A DNA stretch of 64,000 bases from Martelella alba (GTDB lineage: Bacteria > Pseudomonadota > Alphaproteobacteria > Rhizobiales > Rhizobiaceae). How positions within the stretch are numbered: position 1 is the first letter of the stretch; every line of letters starts with the position of its first letter. Positions 27,601-36,372 of this stretch are shown one piece after another. Below the pieces are notes generated by a model, which was not told the origin of the DNA, ran no database searches, and was given only the letters and a program-made list of their open reading frames with translations. Where the stretch lies: contig NZ_VHLG01000002.1 in NCBI RefSeq assembly GCF_006516955.1, positions 372,001-436,000 on the forward strand, in the 5' to 3' direction. A program made the position numbers and the translations under genes.

Positions 27601-30600
27601 ACCGTTCCGGCCACATCATTCTTGGCGCCAAGGTCCAGCTGGCCCGGTCCTGCCTTTTTGAAACCCTGCGAACCGGTGAGTATCACGTTGACGACTGCTG
27701 TTCCGTCCTGGACATCGATTATAGGGACATTGCCAGCAACGTCCTTCAGCTCGATCTTGTCATTATCTGGGTCGTTTGGCGTCAGGAGATAGCCGGGCTC
27801 TGAAAATTGCATACCAGAAACGGAGATACTTCCATGGGTTATGCTGTCGACCGTGACAGTTCCGGCATCTTCGTCAAAAATTGCAAAATTGTCGTTCGCC
27901 CAGTATCTCTGATCGGAGCCATCCGAGTCTGACCAATCCTTTGTTTGTTGATAGTTTGGTCCGTACCATGTTCCATCGCCGCCCAACGGAGTGGAAGTGT
28001 GCTGATCCGGGTTCCAGTAATATTCTTCCCCGACATCGAGAACGGTCAGGAATAGAGAGGTTGCGTCTGTCTGCAGTACAGCGGTGTATTGGGAACTAGT
28101 ATAATGCAAATTGCTGTTCAGCGCGGCCGCGTTAACGGAACTGCCGGACTCGTATGTCATAAGATAATAGGTGCCAGATCCCAGTGTAGAACCGCCGAGA
28201 TCAATGACCGTAGTGTCATCGATGGTGGCAAGTCCCGTCACGATGATAAGCGCATCGGCAGGTTTATCATTCGGCGTTGCATGCAGAACAGCATCGAAAT
28301 TCGAGCTGCTCTCCAGGGTTATCGTTCCCAGAATTTCAAGCTTCTGCCCCTGTTCGGCTGCAATTGTCGAGTTCGATTCAACGACGACGTCTTCACCAAT
28401 TTGGCCGTATCCTGCAAGTATACCACTCTTATCAACCGTGACATCGCCGCCCAGTTTTGCTTGAATGAGGTCGAGTCTGGCTGCGGATACCGTCGTAGCG
28501 CCGTAAAATTCGCTGCTATCACTTGTGAATTTAACAATATCCAGGCTCGTATCTCCACCGACGACTCTAAAATCGCCAGAAACTGACGTTGCGCTTTTCA
28601 GGACATTGCTGAAACTCTGTGGCGTTTCTGATGGATCAATGATAAAAGTCGCACCGCTGCTGATGATGACGTTAGAGGATTTATCCAGGCTGCCGGGCGT
28701 GCTTCCGTTTCCAAGCTGCAGGGTTCCATCTTCAACATTCGTGGAGCCCTCGTAGCTGCCGGCCGAATTGATAAAGACCACGGCGCCACTACCGAGCTTG
28801 GTGAGGACGTTTATGTCAGTGCCATTATCTCTTGAGGTGCCCTTGACGATGTCGACACCGATGGTTGCTGTCACACCGGCATCGACATAAATTGTACCAT
28901 ACGTGACAGAATATGGGGTCAGAGACAGTTCACCGGTGTCACCGACATCTGTCACAAGCGTATAGGACTTGCCATCACCGGTCGCCCTGAATGTCAGCGT
29001 GCTGAACAACTGCGTGCCTTCAACAGTGACGGTGCCGCCGCTTTCACCTGCAAATATCGCCTCTGACTCGGCCCAGACCGCGTTATTGGTGCCACTTGCG
29101 TTGGTCCAGTTATTGGCGCCGATCTTCCAAGTGCCATTGCCGCCTTCTACTGTACCGTCATCTTCGTTGGTGCTGGTCGGGTCGCCATCCCAATACTGCG
29201 CAAAAGTCGGATCGGGAATGGGGGGAACAGTGCCCAAAACGACCAAACGCACCAAGTGGCTGTCCGCCAGAATATAGCCCTGAACGCCAGTTATTGTCTC
29301 TTCGAATTGATCGTCATTGAGGTTTCCGGTATAATCTATGATTGAATACACCCCGACATCGGCGTCCGAACTGAAGCTAACTATAAATTCGACACCTTTG
29401 AGGCTAAGATCATAGGTTTCAAAAAGCGCCATCTGCTTGTAGTTCTTATCGAGTTCGACTTTGATTGCAGCGACGTCCGGGTCACTGGTTCCAGTGTTGA
29501 AGTTGAGTGAACTATCGCCAAGCGTCAGCGTTGTGCCGGCTACGCCGGAAAGATAAGTGTTATATTCGAAATTGACGATACCGGATATTTTACCGTTACC
29601 GGTAAGTTGCGCTTTCTTCTTAACCGTGGTTTCTCCGGTGAAACCGGATGAATCTGAGTTAAGAACCACTATGTCGCGATCCCTGTCGTCCCCCCAAATA
29701 GTGAATGTGCCACCTAATTGCTCTTCATTCGAAATTACATTTGACGGGCCGAGCGTTGTTACTCCAAAATTGTCGATGTTGAAACTGCCACCGTCGGCGA
29801 TTTTGATCGCCCCGGCAATCGAACCGTTATCGTTGCCGGTGTTAACCTGGCCTGCACCGACAAATAGCAAAGCACCTGTATTAATGGTCGTTGCCCCGGT
29901 ATATTGCATATCTGCTTCATAGTATATTGGCGCAGTTCCGGTGATATTGATCCCATTTGCCTCGTGTCCAGCCCCATTGGTTCCATTTACAATGGCAACT
30001 GTAATCGGAATACCGTAGTCGTTAGTGTATGTACCGGTGGTTTTACTGCCATAAAATATTGTTCCGGCTGTAGCCTCACCGTCCGGAGCAATGACAAGTT
30101 TGGAATTATCGTCGTAGTCCAAGATTCGGTAAGGCTGTAGAGAACCGGCAGTATCACCGACATCGAAATTTATCGTGTCGAACCAAACCGTTTCGTACAC
30201 CGTTATTCCGGCAGTTTTGTTCGTGGATGAGCCACCTAACCCTGTCAAAAATTCTGCGACCAAGCCATGCTCATTTGTCGGCCAAACCGTGTCACCATAC
30301 CCTGTTGACTGCGTAGGCAGTGTTGAAACCCAATCTGTTAGTGGATATGACGTTGTCCACACCCCGTCGGAATTTGCGGTCGCTTCGTTACCCCACCAGT
30401 ACAAAATCGTCTGGTCAGCATGGGCCTGGGAACCAGCCACGCCCGCCAGAAGCATACTGCCCAGCGCGGTGCTGGTGAGCAGGTTCGGCAACCATCTCTG
30501 CCCGGAGGTGCGGCCCCTTTGCGGAGAAGGCGCGGCACAGACTGCTGTGCTGTGCGTTGTTTTCAACCTTTGGCGGTTCACGTTGCGATCTGTTCTAGAC

Positions 30601-30602
30601 AT
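24603..30602 (-). CDS. Giant type Va autotransporter adhesin-like protein 2
   Basis: 1999 residues, the longest gene here. The ATG at 30602 is fixed by GGGGGA six bases upstream; a further 14 codons upstream are open but unsupported. A basic N-region of about 36 residues is followed by LLTSTALGSMLLAGVAG and cleavage after about residue 62 (HA-DQ). The passenger (63 to about 1640) is Thr/Ser/Gly/Asp-rich beta-helix, with Trp-rich modules near 67, 469, 860 and 1216, and lacks Cys. A linker helix (SGDIYASTASAMVANSRYVR) precedes the barrel from about 1723, ending in GKLSIRF. The barrel is 217/277 identical (hand count) to that of autotransporter 3. Passenger similarity is confined to the Trp modules. 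Confidence 0.9.
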   Translation of the reverse strand: MSRTDRNVNRQRLKTTHSTAVCAAPSPQRGRTSGQRWLPNLLTSTALGSMLLAGVAGSQAHADQTILYWWGNEATANSDGVWTTSYPLTDWVSTLPTQSTGYGDTVWPTNEHGLVAEFLTGLGGSSTNKTAGITVYETVWFDTINFDVGDTAGSLQPYRILDYDDNSKLVIAPDGEATAGTIFYGSKTTGTYTNDYGIPITVAIVNGTNGAGHEANGINITGTAPIYYEADMQYTGATTINTGALLFVGAGQVNTGNDNGSIAGAIKIADGGSFNIDNFGVTTLGPSNVISNEEQLGGTFTIWGDDRDRDIVVLNSDSSGFTGETTVKKKAQLTGNGKISGIVNFEYNTYLSGVAGTTLTLGDSSLNFNTGTSDPDVAAIKVELDKNYKQMALFETYDLSLKGVEFIVSFSSDADVGVYSIIDYTGNLNDDQFEETITGVQGYILADSHLVRLVVLGTVPPIPDPTFAQYWDGDPTSTNEDDGTVEGGNGTWKIGANNWTNASGTNNAVWAESEAIFAGESGGTVTVEGTQLFSTLTFRATGDGKSYTLVTDVGDTGELSLTPYSVTYGTIYVDAGVTATIGVDIVKGTSRDNGTDINVLTKLGSGAVVFINSAGSYEGSTNVEDGTLQLGNGSTPGSLDKSSNVIISSGATFIIDPSETPQSFSNVLKSATSVSGDFRVVGGDTSLDIVKFTSDSSEFYGATTVSAARLDLIQAKLGGDVTVDKSGILAGYGQIGEDVVVESNSTIAAEQGQKLEILGTITLESSSNFDAVLHATPNDKPADALIIVTGLATIDDTTVIDLGGSTLGSGTYYLMTYESGSSVNAAALNSNLHYTSSQYTAVLQTDATSLFLTVLDVGEEYYWNPDQHTSTPLGGDGTWYGPNYQQTKDWSDSDGSDQRYWANDNFAIFDEDAGTVTVDSITHGSISVSGMQFSEPGYLLTPNDPDNDKIELKDVAGNVPIIDVQDGTAVVNVILTGSQGFKKAGPGQLDLGAKNDVAGTVEVKEGTLRLLNTSSADGSLSGAIKIDEGAIFATFSINGDITLDTANILSGSGSFNVERGKTVFESTSSSFTGKTTVNGDGILTGTGQLGGEVTISKSGTLYGETGSVMTMTDSLEFALGSVLEVKLNNDTSPALFKTNTLTLSASQELKIDSNQPLPLPDGEYKLILYDNIIGDATDFDLKAYNNANGVFSRTASRTIGSEDYVVLLSGADYAGLYWDADGSGPGAKKGDGGNGTWTAISTNWTNYEGNLDQDDSWYDGGYAYFAGAAGTVTVDASTKGEITAASLNFSQNYTLESGTTQDVLDLSGDLSPDTFVHISVASGFEAKITAQLAIESDLIVEGGGTLRIAPADASNETTGDRNVTIQNNSTLSLGDPTWDIESNLALPEKSNFTIKKGSTLNLDAGQKYSYDFNGKLSGEGTMNLGGEYRTVGITGKENDFKGVTNMIGGYLQMGDGSKLLGTLNVSNNSPFYPTTLALGGNVTLGTVNVLENSSLDFSTTASFKSVATMDNLVLKTGGQVKFIASDVEASSSKIVTENATIDGTEFYVELGGSISSPATFTLIQSTNDINYVNKDNITVQPQQSQKYRLLKVLNAKSFQVDLTVNSDFFATEAESAFGTNARRTVNSLISLGSRHDLMFDYAAIDDPLERERTAEILSGDIYASTASAMVANSRYVRDATGQHMRDISGGISAGQAMSTVSNYAAQPATTTPAFDGFTETNSGIDLWSTGYGAWSSVDGDSDAGIAGASNNVGGFIFGADAAAFGNLRLGALGAYGHSSFKADDHYSSGNSNDVTFGMYGGGNWGGIGANFGASYTWHDITTSRSINLSHFDDNLDSDYSAGTFQLFGGLGYTFDFGSGFRLEPYADAAYVHYQSDDMGEVGGPLALSVLGSDMNTGYSTIGLRGGWDINVGATQNKLSGAIGWRHAYGDIEPFANIGFVAGGDTQMILGTPLAQDQAVLNIGWETQFSNTVSFGVDYTGLFGGGSDSQTVSGKLSIRF

Positions 30603-30823
30603 TTCAATTCCCCCTGCAAAAAGCGCCGGCAGAGCGAGGCGCAAAGATCAATGTAATCAATTCGACAACTGACAGTATTTACAGGTATAAAATAATTCTA
30701 TTTGTATAGAATGTAATACACCCGCATGTCACTTCGTTATATATACAAAATAATATTTGGATTAAGAATAATTAATTTAAAAATATCGCAAATAGTTGCA
30801 ATTCTGCACCAATATTATCGTAG
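30603..30823 (-). promoter_or_regulatory. AT-rich upstream region of autotransporter 2
   Basis: Very AT-rich leader of about 220 bp. It holds an inverted repeat ATTCTAT-N4-ATAGAAT (30695-30712) and several TATATA/AATATT runs. Directly upstream are the 20-bp-period repeats at 30824. Regulated transcription is likely; the regulator is unknown. Confidence 0.45.
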
Positions 30824-30877
30824 TTGTATTGGGTTGCGTTAATTTGTACTTGGTTGCAATCGGTTGTATTGGCTTAT
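30824..30877. repeat. Three direct repeats with exact 20-bp period upstream of autotransporter 2
   Basis: TTGTATTGGGTTGC (30824), TTGTACTTGGTTGC (30844) and TTGTATTGGCTT (30864) start exactly 20 bp apart, two helical turns. This is the pattern of an array of regulator binding sites on one DNA face. It lies about 220 bp upstream of the autotransporter 2 start codon. Confidence 0.6.
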
Positions 30878-30954
30878 CCAGGCTTTCTTTATTCCGGACA
30901 ACCTTGCAAAATTGACTTTTCATTTTCCGTACAGATGGCGGCTGGGATGAAGGT

Positions 30955-31150
30955 TCCGACCGACACGTCCCGACTGAAGGGCTTCCGCTTTCCGCGTGAT
31001 TTCATCGCTTGAGCCGTATGGGCCTATTGCCGGCTTGCCGCGAGCACCGCTGGCATGGAGGATTGCTGGCTGAGCGCGATATTTCGCGAGCCTCGGCGGC
31101 GGTGCGCCTCTGGACGAGCCACTTCGGCTCGATTGCACGGTCCGGGAACA
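30955..31150 (+). pseudogene. Decayed IS6-family transposase N-terminal fragment
   Basis: LKGFRFPRDFIA, then after a stop codon AVWAYCRLAAS, then after a frameshift DLLAERDISRASAAVRLW and THFGSIA-like sequence match the start of IS6-family transposases (the FRFP...AVWAY...DLLAERG...VRLW pattern). The catalytic DDE core is absent. It lies between autotransporters 2 and 3. Confidence 0.7.
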
Positions 31151-31330
31151 GTGCTGACGAAACAGCGGATCAACATGCAGCAAACCCTGCCCCAAAAGAC
31201 GGGCCTTGCAGCAAGACCATCTATTGGGAGCGGCATGGTGCGGATCTCATCATGTCCTGACTGTGATACCGAGAGACAGCGATTAGGGGGGCACAATCAT
31301 TGACTCTTGGTATTACGGCCCCGGCGACAA

Positions 31331-31358
31331 GGCCGGGGGATGTTGAATACCCCCGGCC
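31331..31358. terminator. GC-rich hairpin downstream of autotransporter 3
   Basis: Perfect 9-bp stem GGCCGGGGG/CCCCCGGCC with a 10-nt loop, 25 bp after the autotransporter 3 stop. Its position equals that of the hairpin after autotransporter 2, though the stem sequence differs. There is no U-tract. Confidence 0.55.
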
Positions 31359-31383
31359 CTGCTGTCTTGACTGCATATCTGGC

Positions 31384-34300
31384 TCAAAAGCGGATATTGA
31401 GCTTTCCGGAGACGGTCTGGCTTTCATAGCCGCCGCCGAACAGACCGGTGTAATCCACGCCGATGGAAACGGTCTTGTTGAGCTCGGTAACCCAGCCCAC
31501 ATTGATAACCGCCTGATCGGAGGCCAGCGGCGTGCCCTGGATCATCTGCATATCCCCGCCCAGTGCGAAGCCGACATTGGCAAAGGGTTCGGTATCGCCA
31601 TAGGCATGGCGCCAGCCAAGAGCCCCCGTCAGCTTGTTCTGCGTCGCACCGATATCAAAATCCCATGCGCCACGCAGACCAACGGTTGTGTAGCCGGTAT
31701 TCATGTCCGAATCGAGGACCGAAAGTGCCAGCAGCCCGCCGTTTTCACTGAAGTTATCGGCCTGGTAGTGGACATAGGCGGCATCGAGGAAGGGCTCAAG
31801 GCGCACACCACCGCCCAGGTCAAACATATAGCCCACACCACCGAAGAGCTGGAAGGTCCCGGCAGAATAGTCGCTGTCGAGAGCATCATCAAAATAGCGC
31901 GACTTTATTGTGCGGTTTGTGTCGATGTCGTGCCAGGTATAGGCCGCTCCGAAATTGACGCCAATCGCGCCCCAATTGCCGCCGCCATACATGCCGAAGG
32001 TGACATCATTGCTGGTACCACTGGCATAATGATCATCGGCCTTGAAGCTGGAGTGGCCATAGGCGCCGAGTGCGCCGAGCCGGAGATTGCCGAAAGCTGA
32101 GGCATCGGCACCGAAGATGAAACCGCCGACATTGTTGCTTGCACTGGCAGTGCCGGCGGCCGTGTCACCATCAAAGCTGGACCATGCGCCATAGCCCGTT
32201 GCCCACAGATCGATGCCGCTGTTGGCTTCGCTGAAGCCGTCAAAGGCCGGTGTAGTCGCCGCCGATGGCTGGGCGGCATAGTTGGAAACGGTTGCAATGG
32301 CCTGGCCGGTGGCGATACCACCGGAGATATCGCGGATATGCTGCCCGGTCGCATCCCGCACATAGCGGCTGTTGGCCACCATTGCCGAAGCCTCAGAGGC
32401 ATAGATATCGCCCGACATGATCTGCGCAACCCAGTCGCGTTGCGCCGCGTCGGTCAATGCGAAATTGACCGGAAGACTGTGAACGCCCCCAAGGGAAATC
32501 AATGAATTGGTCATGGCAGCAGCGTTGGCTGACATCGATACGGTTGCGTCGGACAGAAATTCATCTTTCACGACAAGCTGAACGTAAAGCGATTTATTGT
32601 CGTCCGATAGTATGTCGTCGAGTTGGATCCCGTTGATTTCCTCCTGAGGCTCGAAATCCATGCCATCCCCGAGATCGATGGATTGATCCGAGCTGATGAT
32701 CAGGACCGGATCATTGGTAACCGGATTCTCGATATCTTCATGATATATAAAGATGGTGCCGTCTTGGAGACTAACCGCGCCAGTGGAATGGATATTGCTG
32801 CTCACCGGCTGTCCGTAATCGTCGGTAAAATTCGCGTAGAGGTAGAGCTCGCTATGCTCAGACTGCATAGAGAAACTGGAGACGGTTACCGTCAACATGG
32901 GATTTTGATTCTTTGAAAGATCAACTTTACCACTACTCAAAATCGAAATGTCGCCAAGATTGATATTCGTTTTGGGCAGAACCAGATACGCATCCATAAG
33001 ATCGACACCGCCAACATTGATCTGGCCCATCAGATCATTGGTGACATCCAGGGTGCCGCCGGTGATATTAACCGTCCCGCTAAATTGAGAACCGTCCCCT
33101 TTGAAATAAGTGTAACCCGAAAGCTGCTCTATCGTGTTCGTTTCTTTCGCATTCGAAGAGTATGCTACCAATTTCGTATCGAAGACGAAATTGTCACTCT
33201 CTTCCGCAGCATGGTTGAATATCAATTTTGCATCACCTCCACCGAAGTATAACCCCTCCGCCGAAAATACACCCGGTATGGTTGTAACACGCGCCGCTGA
33301 CTGAGTGTCCGGGTCTTCACCGAAAATAAGTATTCCGGTCGATTCATTCGCTTGCTCACCCAAAGTGAACGACCCATCGACCTCAAGCTCGCCGGAATTA
33401 CTCAAAATGACCTTGCCAGTACCCCCGCCGTACCCTGTAGTGAGATTACCGCTCGAACTGACCCTTGAGCCAGAGCCGTCAACCAACAGAACAGCCGAAC
33501 CATAAAACAGGCCCACGAGCGTCAGCGTTTCGAATTGCAACCGCCCACCATTTGTAACCTCTACCGTGGCGGGAGCGAGTTCATTAAAGTTCCCTACCAA
33601 AAGATAGCCTGCTGTTACTTTTGCTTTATTGGTTACGAGCAGCTTTGAAACTTGTTTTGCGTTGTCGTCTGCATCTATTGATGTGTATCCAACAACCAAC
33701 TGATAGTCCACGTCAAGAGCGCCACCATCAACACGCATGACAGCTGCGCCAGACGCCTTGGACGCATCCCAATCAAGAATATGAACATCATCTGCGGTAA
33801 GCTGGCCCTTCAGAACAACCGTTCCCTCAGACAGCTGGAACCGACCCACGACATTGTCGGAATTTGTCAAGGTCAGCTGTCCGGCGCCAACCTTTTCCAG
33901 ATCGGGGCGAGACCCGTCGGTAGACGCGATGGCGGAGGAAATCACCGCCTCGACATTGGGATCAACCGAGATCTCGGCAGTTTCACCCTGCTTGGGCGAG
34001 GGAGACAGTGTCCCTCCGGACAGAAGGTAGCTCTCCTGGTCCTGGGTCACACGGAAGTCAAGCTTGCCAAAAAGCTGCACGCCGGCCACAGTCACCGTTC
34101 CGCCCTGACTACCGGCGAAAATCGCTGTATTACCGGCTTCAAAGGGCCATTCCTGTTCGGGCGCACTTCCGTCCTGATTGGTCCAGGCCGCGTTACTCAA
34201 ACTCCAGGTCCCAGATCCGCCCGTGAGCCCATGCCCCTCATCTTCAGCGGTAGCCCCGCCATTCCAGTAAAAACCAGTTTCTTCCAGCGTTGCCCAGACC

Positions 34301-36372
34301 AGCAAGACGGCCTTTTTTGTCTCGCCTTTGATTGTGACTGTATCATACGTGATCATGTAATTTTCCGGAATCTCGTCAAAAGCACCAGAAACGCTTCCTG
34401 TATAGGTGATGATCGGATATTCTTTTTCGCTGCCTTGATGGGGACCATAGAACTGAACATTCAGTGTGCCGCCAAGTGTGACATCTCCTTCAACATCAAC
34501 CCGATCCATTGAGTTAGTCGAATTGTTTGATCCAAGCTGCATGTCAAGAACCGCTGATTTTGCCAGCGTCAGGTCACCATCCACGGTGATTACGCCATAG
34601 ATATTGCCGTCGACATCACCGGGCGAAAGAATCGGCACAGTGGAACTTGCGGTTGCAGCAAAAATTACAGAGGCCGCGTCCGCACCGACGGTCAGCGTGC
34701 CGACCGTGCCGTTTTTTCCCGCCAGCGTGCCGCCGTTGACCGTGTATGTTCCGCCCAAGGTCACGCCAGAAACATCAAGGGTGCCACCATTTATCTCGAC
34801 CGTTCCGAAATATTCGCTGCCATAAGCCTCGAAACTGGTCACCCCCGAAAGCTGCTGGATCGTATTCGTACTTGAATCCTTGCTTTCTGTTTCGATCGTA
34901 ACATCGAAGGCATAGGGATGATCAGCCGTTGCGGTGTGATTGAAGATCAGGGTTGACTGCCCCGGCCCGAATTCCAGGGTATCAACCTCCAGAGCACCGG
35001 CACTCGCCGTCGTCTCGGTCGCCGAAGGCGCAGATCCGAAAATCAGAGTTCCTTTGCCATAATGGGTGTTAAGATAGATATCATAGTAACCAAGTATGGC
35101 CGTTGAATCCGAACTATTGACCCGTGCTTTACCGCCATTGGAAAGGATCAATGTGCCATTGCCCGCATTACCGATGACCAGTTGCTGAGCACCTGAAAAT
35201 TTGTTCACAAGCTTCGAGCCGTCGCCATCGATAGTGACGGTCGAGTTGCCGCCATTGGTTGCGATCAAAAACTCACCGTCAGCAAGAAATTCGGCACCAT
35301 CCTCAATAATGGCAGTTGCATCGCCAAAATTGCCAATGTTGATATTGGTTCGCTCCGGATCGTCCTGGGTCGTCAGCTCACTCGTATCACCGCTGATATA
35401 CAGAAAGGCGGTTGAATTCTCGCCATCGGCAAACCGTATCCGCGCGGTCGCATTGTTGGCGTCTTCACCCGATTCGGCATATTTCCCGCCGTCAACAATC
35501 CACAGTTCGCCATGTCCAAATTTGCCAATGACAGAATCATGCTCGGGGACCGCCGCGACTTGCCCGTCGCCTGTGACCATGAGTTTTCCGCTTGTTCCTT
35601 TTTCAACGCCGATATTCATACCGCCACCCTGGGTGGTCTCACAGCTGCCAGATGTTCCGCAAAGCTCAAACTGGCCATAATCGATATTAACCACAGCACC
35701 ATTGCGGCCGCCAATATATACATCCGTCACGTAAATTAACCCATTGAAGTTGAGCGTTCCGTCGGTGATTTTCGTCTCGCCGGCGATAGTGCCACCATCT
35801 CCATTCGGGCTGTTCAGCGTCAGGGTGCCTCCTCCCGTCTTGGTAAAGTCTCCGCCCAGCGCCAAAGTTGACATGATCAACGCCGATTGATCTGTGCCGA
35901 CATAGATCGTCGCCGCACTGCTGCCGGAGCGCAGGTAATTGCCGGTCAGCGTATAAAAGGACGTATCGCTGCTGCTACCAATTTTCGGGAAATCAAGCTC
36001 AACGAAATATTGGTCTGACGCAAGCGTCACCGTCCCGCTTGCCGTATTGAATATCCCGGTATCTCCGGCCCACACCCCGGTCTGATTGTTTTCATCTACC
36101 CAGTTATATGCCGTCGACGACCAGGTTCCGCTGCCGCCCTTGCCGTAATTCCAGTACTGGGTTTCGTCTGCCAGAACCGGCAGCTGCCCGGGTGTCAGAA
36201 TACCGGTTGACGCCAGCACCAGCGTGCCGGTCAGCAACGTGCCCGCCCATAACCTCGCCCTGAGGCGGCTTTCCCGAGCAGAGCGATATAGGGTGCTTCC
36301 GCTTTGACGGCTTTGCCGAGGCGAAGCGGCCATTGGCTTTGCGGGATTCGTCTGTTTCTTGATAGCGTTCAT
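31384..36372 (-). CDS. Giant type Va autotransporter adhesin-like protein 3
   Basis: 1662 residues. A long basic N-region (1-41) and hydrophobic core (42-58) are followed by probable cleavage near residue 68 (VLA-DE). The passenger is organised in two similar halves. Each begins with a Trp-rich module (near 72 and 702), continues with short G-rich repeats of the VIGNAGNGTLILSNGG kind, and ends with a matching block containing LIFNH, then TNTIQQLSG or TNTIEQLSG, then GTLDV (near 477 and 1050). Two Cys (LCGTSGSC, near 239) may pair. A linker helix leads to a 277-residue barrel ending in GKLNIRF. GGGGGA precedes the ATG. The likely function is surface adhesion or aggregation, inferred from family. 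Confidence 0.9.
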   Translation of the reverse strand: MNAIKKQTNPAKPMAASPRQSRQSGSTLYRSARESRLRARLWAGTLLTGTLVLASTGILTPGQLPVLADETQYWNYGKGGSGTWSSTAYNWVDENNQTGVWAGDTGIFNTASGTVTLASDQYFVELDFPKIGSSSDTSFYTLTGNYLRSGSSAATIYVGTDQSALIMSTLALGGDFTKTGGGTLTLNSPNGDGGTIAGETKITDGTLNFNGLIYVTDVYIGGRNGAVVNIDYGQFELCGTSGSCETTQGGGMNIGVEKGTSGKLMVTGDGQVAAVPEHDSVIGKFGHGELWIVDGGKYAESGEDANNATARIRFADGENSTAFLYISGDTSELTTQDDPERTNINIGNFGDATAIIEDGAEFLADGEFLIATNGGNSTVTIDGDGSKLVNKFSGAQQLVIGNAGNGTLILSNGGKARVNSSDSTAILGYYDIYLNTHYGKGTLIFGSAPSATETTASAGALEVDTLEFGPGQSTLIFNHTATADHPYAFDVTIETESKDSSTNTIQQLSGVTSFEAYGSEYFGTVEINGGTLDVSGVTLGGTYTVNGGTLAGKNGTVGTLTVGADAASVIFAATASSTVPILSPGDVDGNIYGVITVDGDLTLAKSAVLDMQLGSNNSTNSMDRVDVEGDVTLGGTLNVQFYGPHQGSEKEYPIITYTGSVSGAFDEIPENYMITYDTVTIKGETKKAVLLVWATLEETGFYWNGGATAEDEGHGLTGGSGTWSLSNAAWTNQDGSAPEQEWPFEAGNTAIFAGSQGGTVTVAGVQLFGKLDFRVTQDQESYLLSGGTLSPSPKQGETAEISVDPNVEAVISSAIASTDGSRPDLEKVGAGQLTLTNSDNVVGRFQLSEGTVVLKGQLTADDVHILDWDASKASGAAVMRVDGGALDVDYQLVVGYTSIDADDNAKQVSKLLVTNKAKVTAGYLLVGNFNELAPATVEVTNGGRLQFETLTLVGLFYGSAVLLVDGSGSRVSSSGNLTTGYGGGTGKVILSNSGELEVDGSFTLGEQANESTGILIFGEDPDTQSAARVTTIPGVFSAEGLYFGGGDAKLIFNHAAEESDNFVFDTKLVAYSSNAKETNTIEQLSGYTYFKGDGSQFSGTVNITGGTLDVTNDLMGQINVGGVDLMDAYLVLPKTNINLGDISILSSGKVDLSKNQNPMLTVTVSSFSMQSEHSELYLYANFTDDYGQPVSSNIHSTGAVSLQDGTIFIYHEDIENPVTNDPVLIISSDQSIDLGDGMDFEPQEEINGIQLDDILSDDNKSLYVQLVVKDEFLSDATVSMSANAAAMTNSLISLGGVHSLPVNFALTDAAQRDWVAQIMSGDIYASEASAMVANSRYVRDATGQHIRDISGGIATGQAIATVSNYAAQPSAATTPAFDGFSEANSGIDLWATGYGAWSSFDGDTAAGTASASNNVGGFIFGADASAFGNLRLGALGAYGHSSFKADDHYASGTSNDVTFGMYGGGNWGAIGVNFGAAYTWHDIDTNRTIKSRYFDDALDSDYSAGTFQLFGGVGYMFDLGGGVRLEPFLDAAYVHYQADNFSENGGLLALSVLDSDMNTGYTTVGLRGAWDFDIGATQNKLTGALGWRHAYGDTEPFANVGFALGGDMQMIQGTPLASDQAVINVGWVTELNKTVSIGVDYTGLFGGGYESQTVSGKLNIRF

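Noticed and set aside
28089-28586. Plus-strand open frames inside the autotransporter genes
   Set aside because: Short, stop-bounded frames antisense to repeat-rich passengers; no ribosome-binding sites or family motifs.
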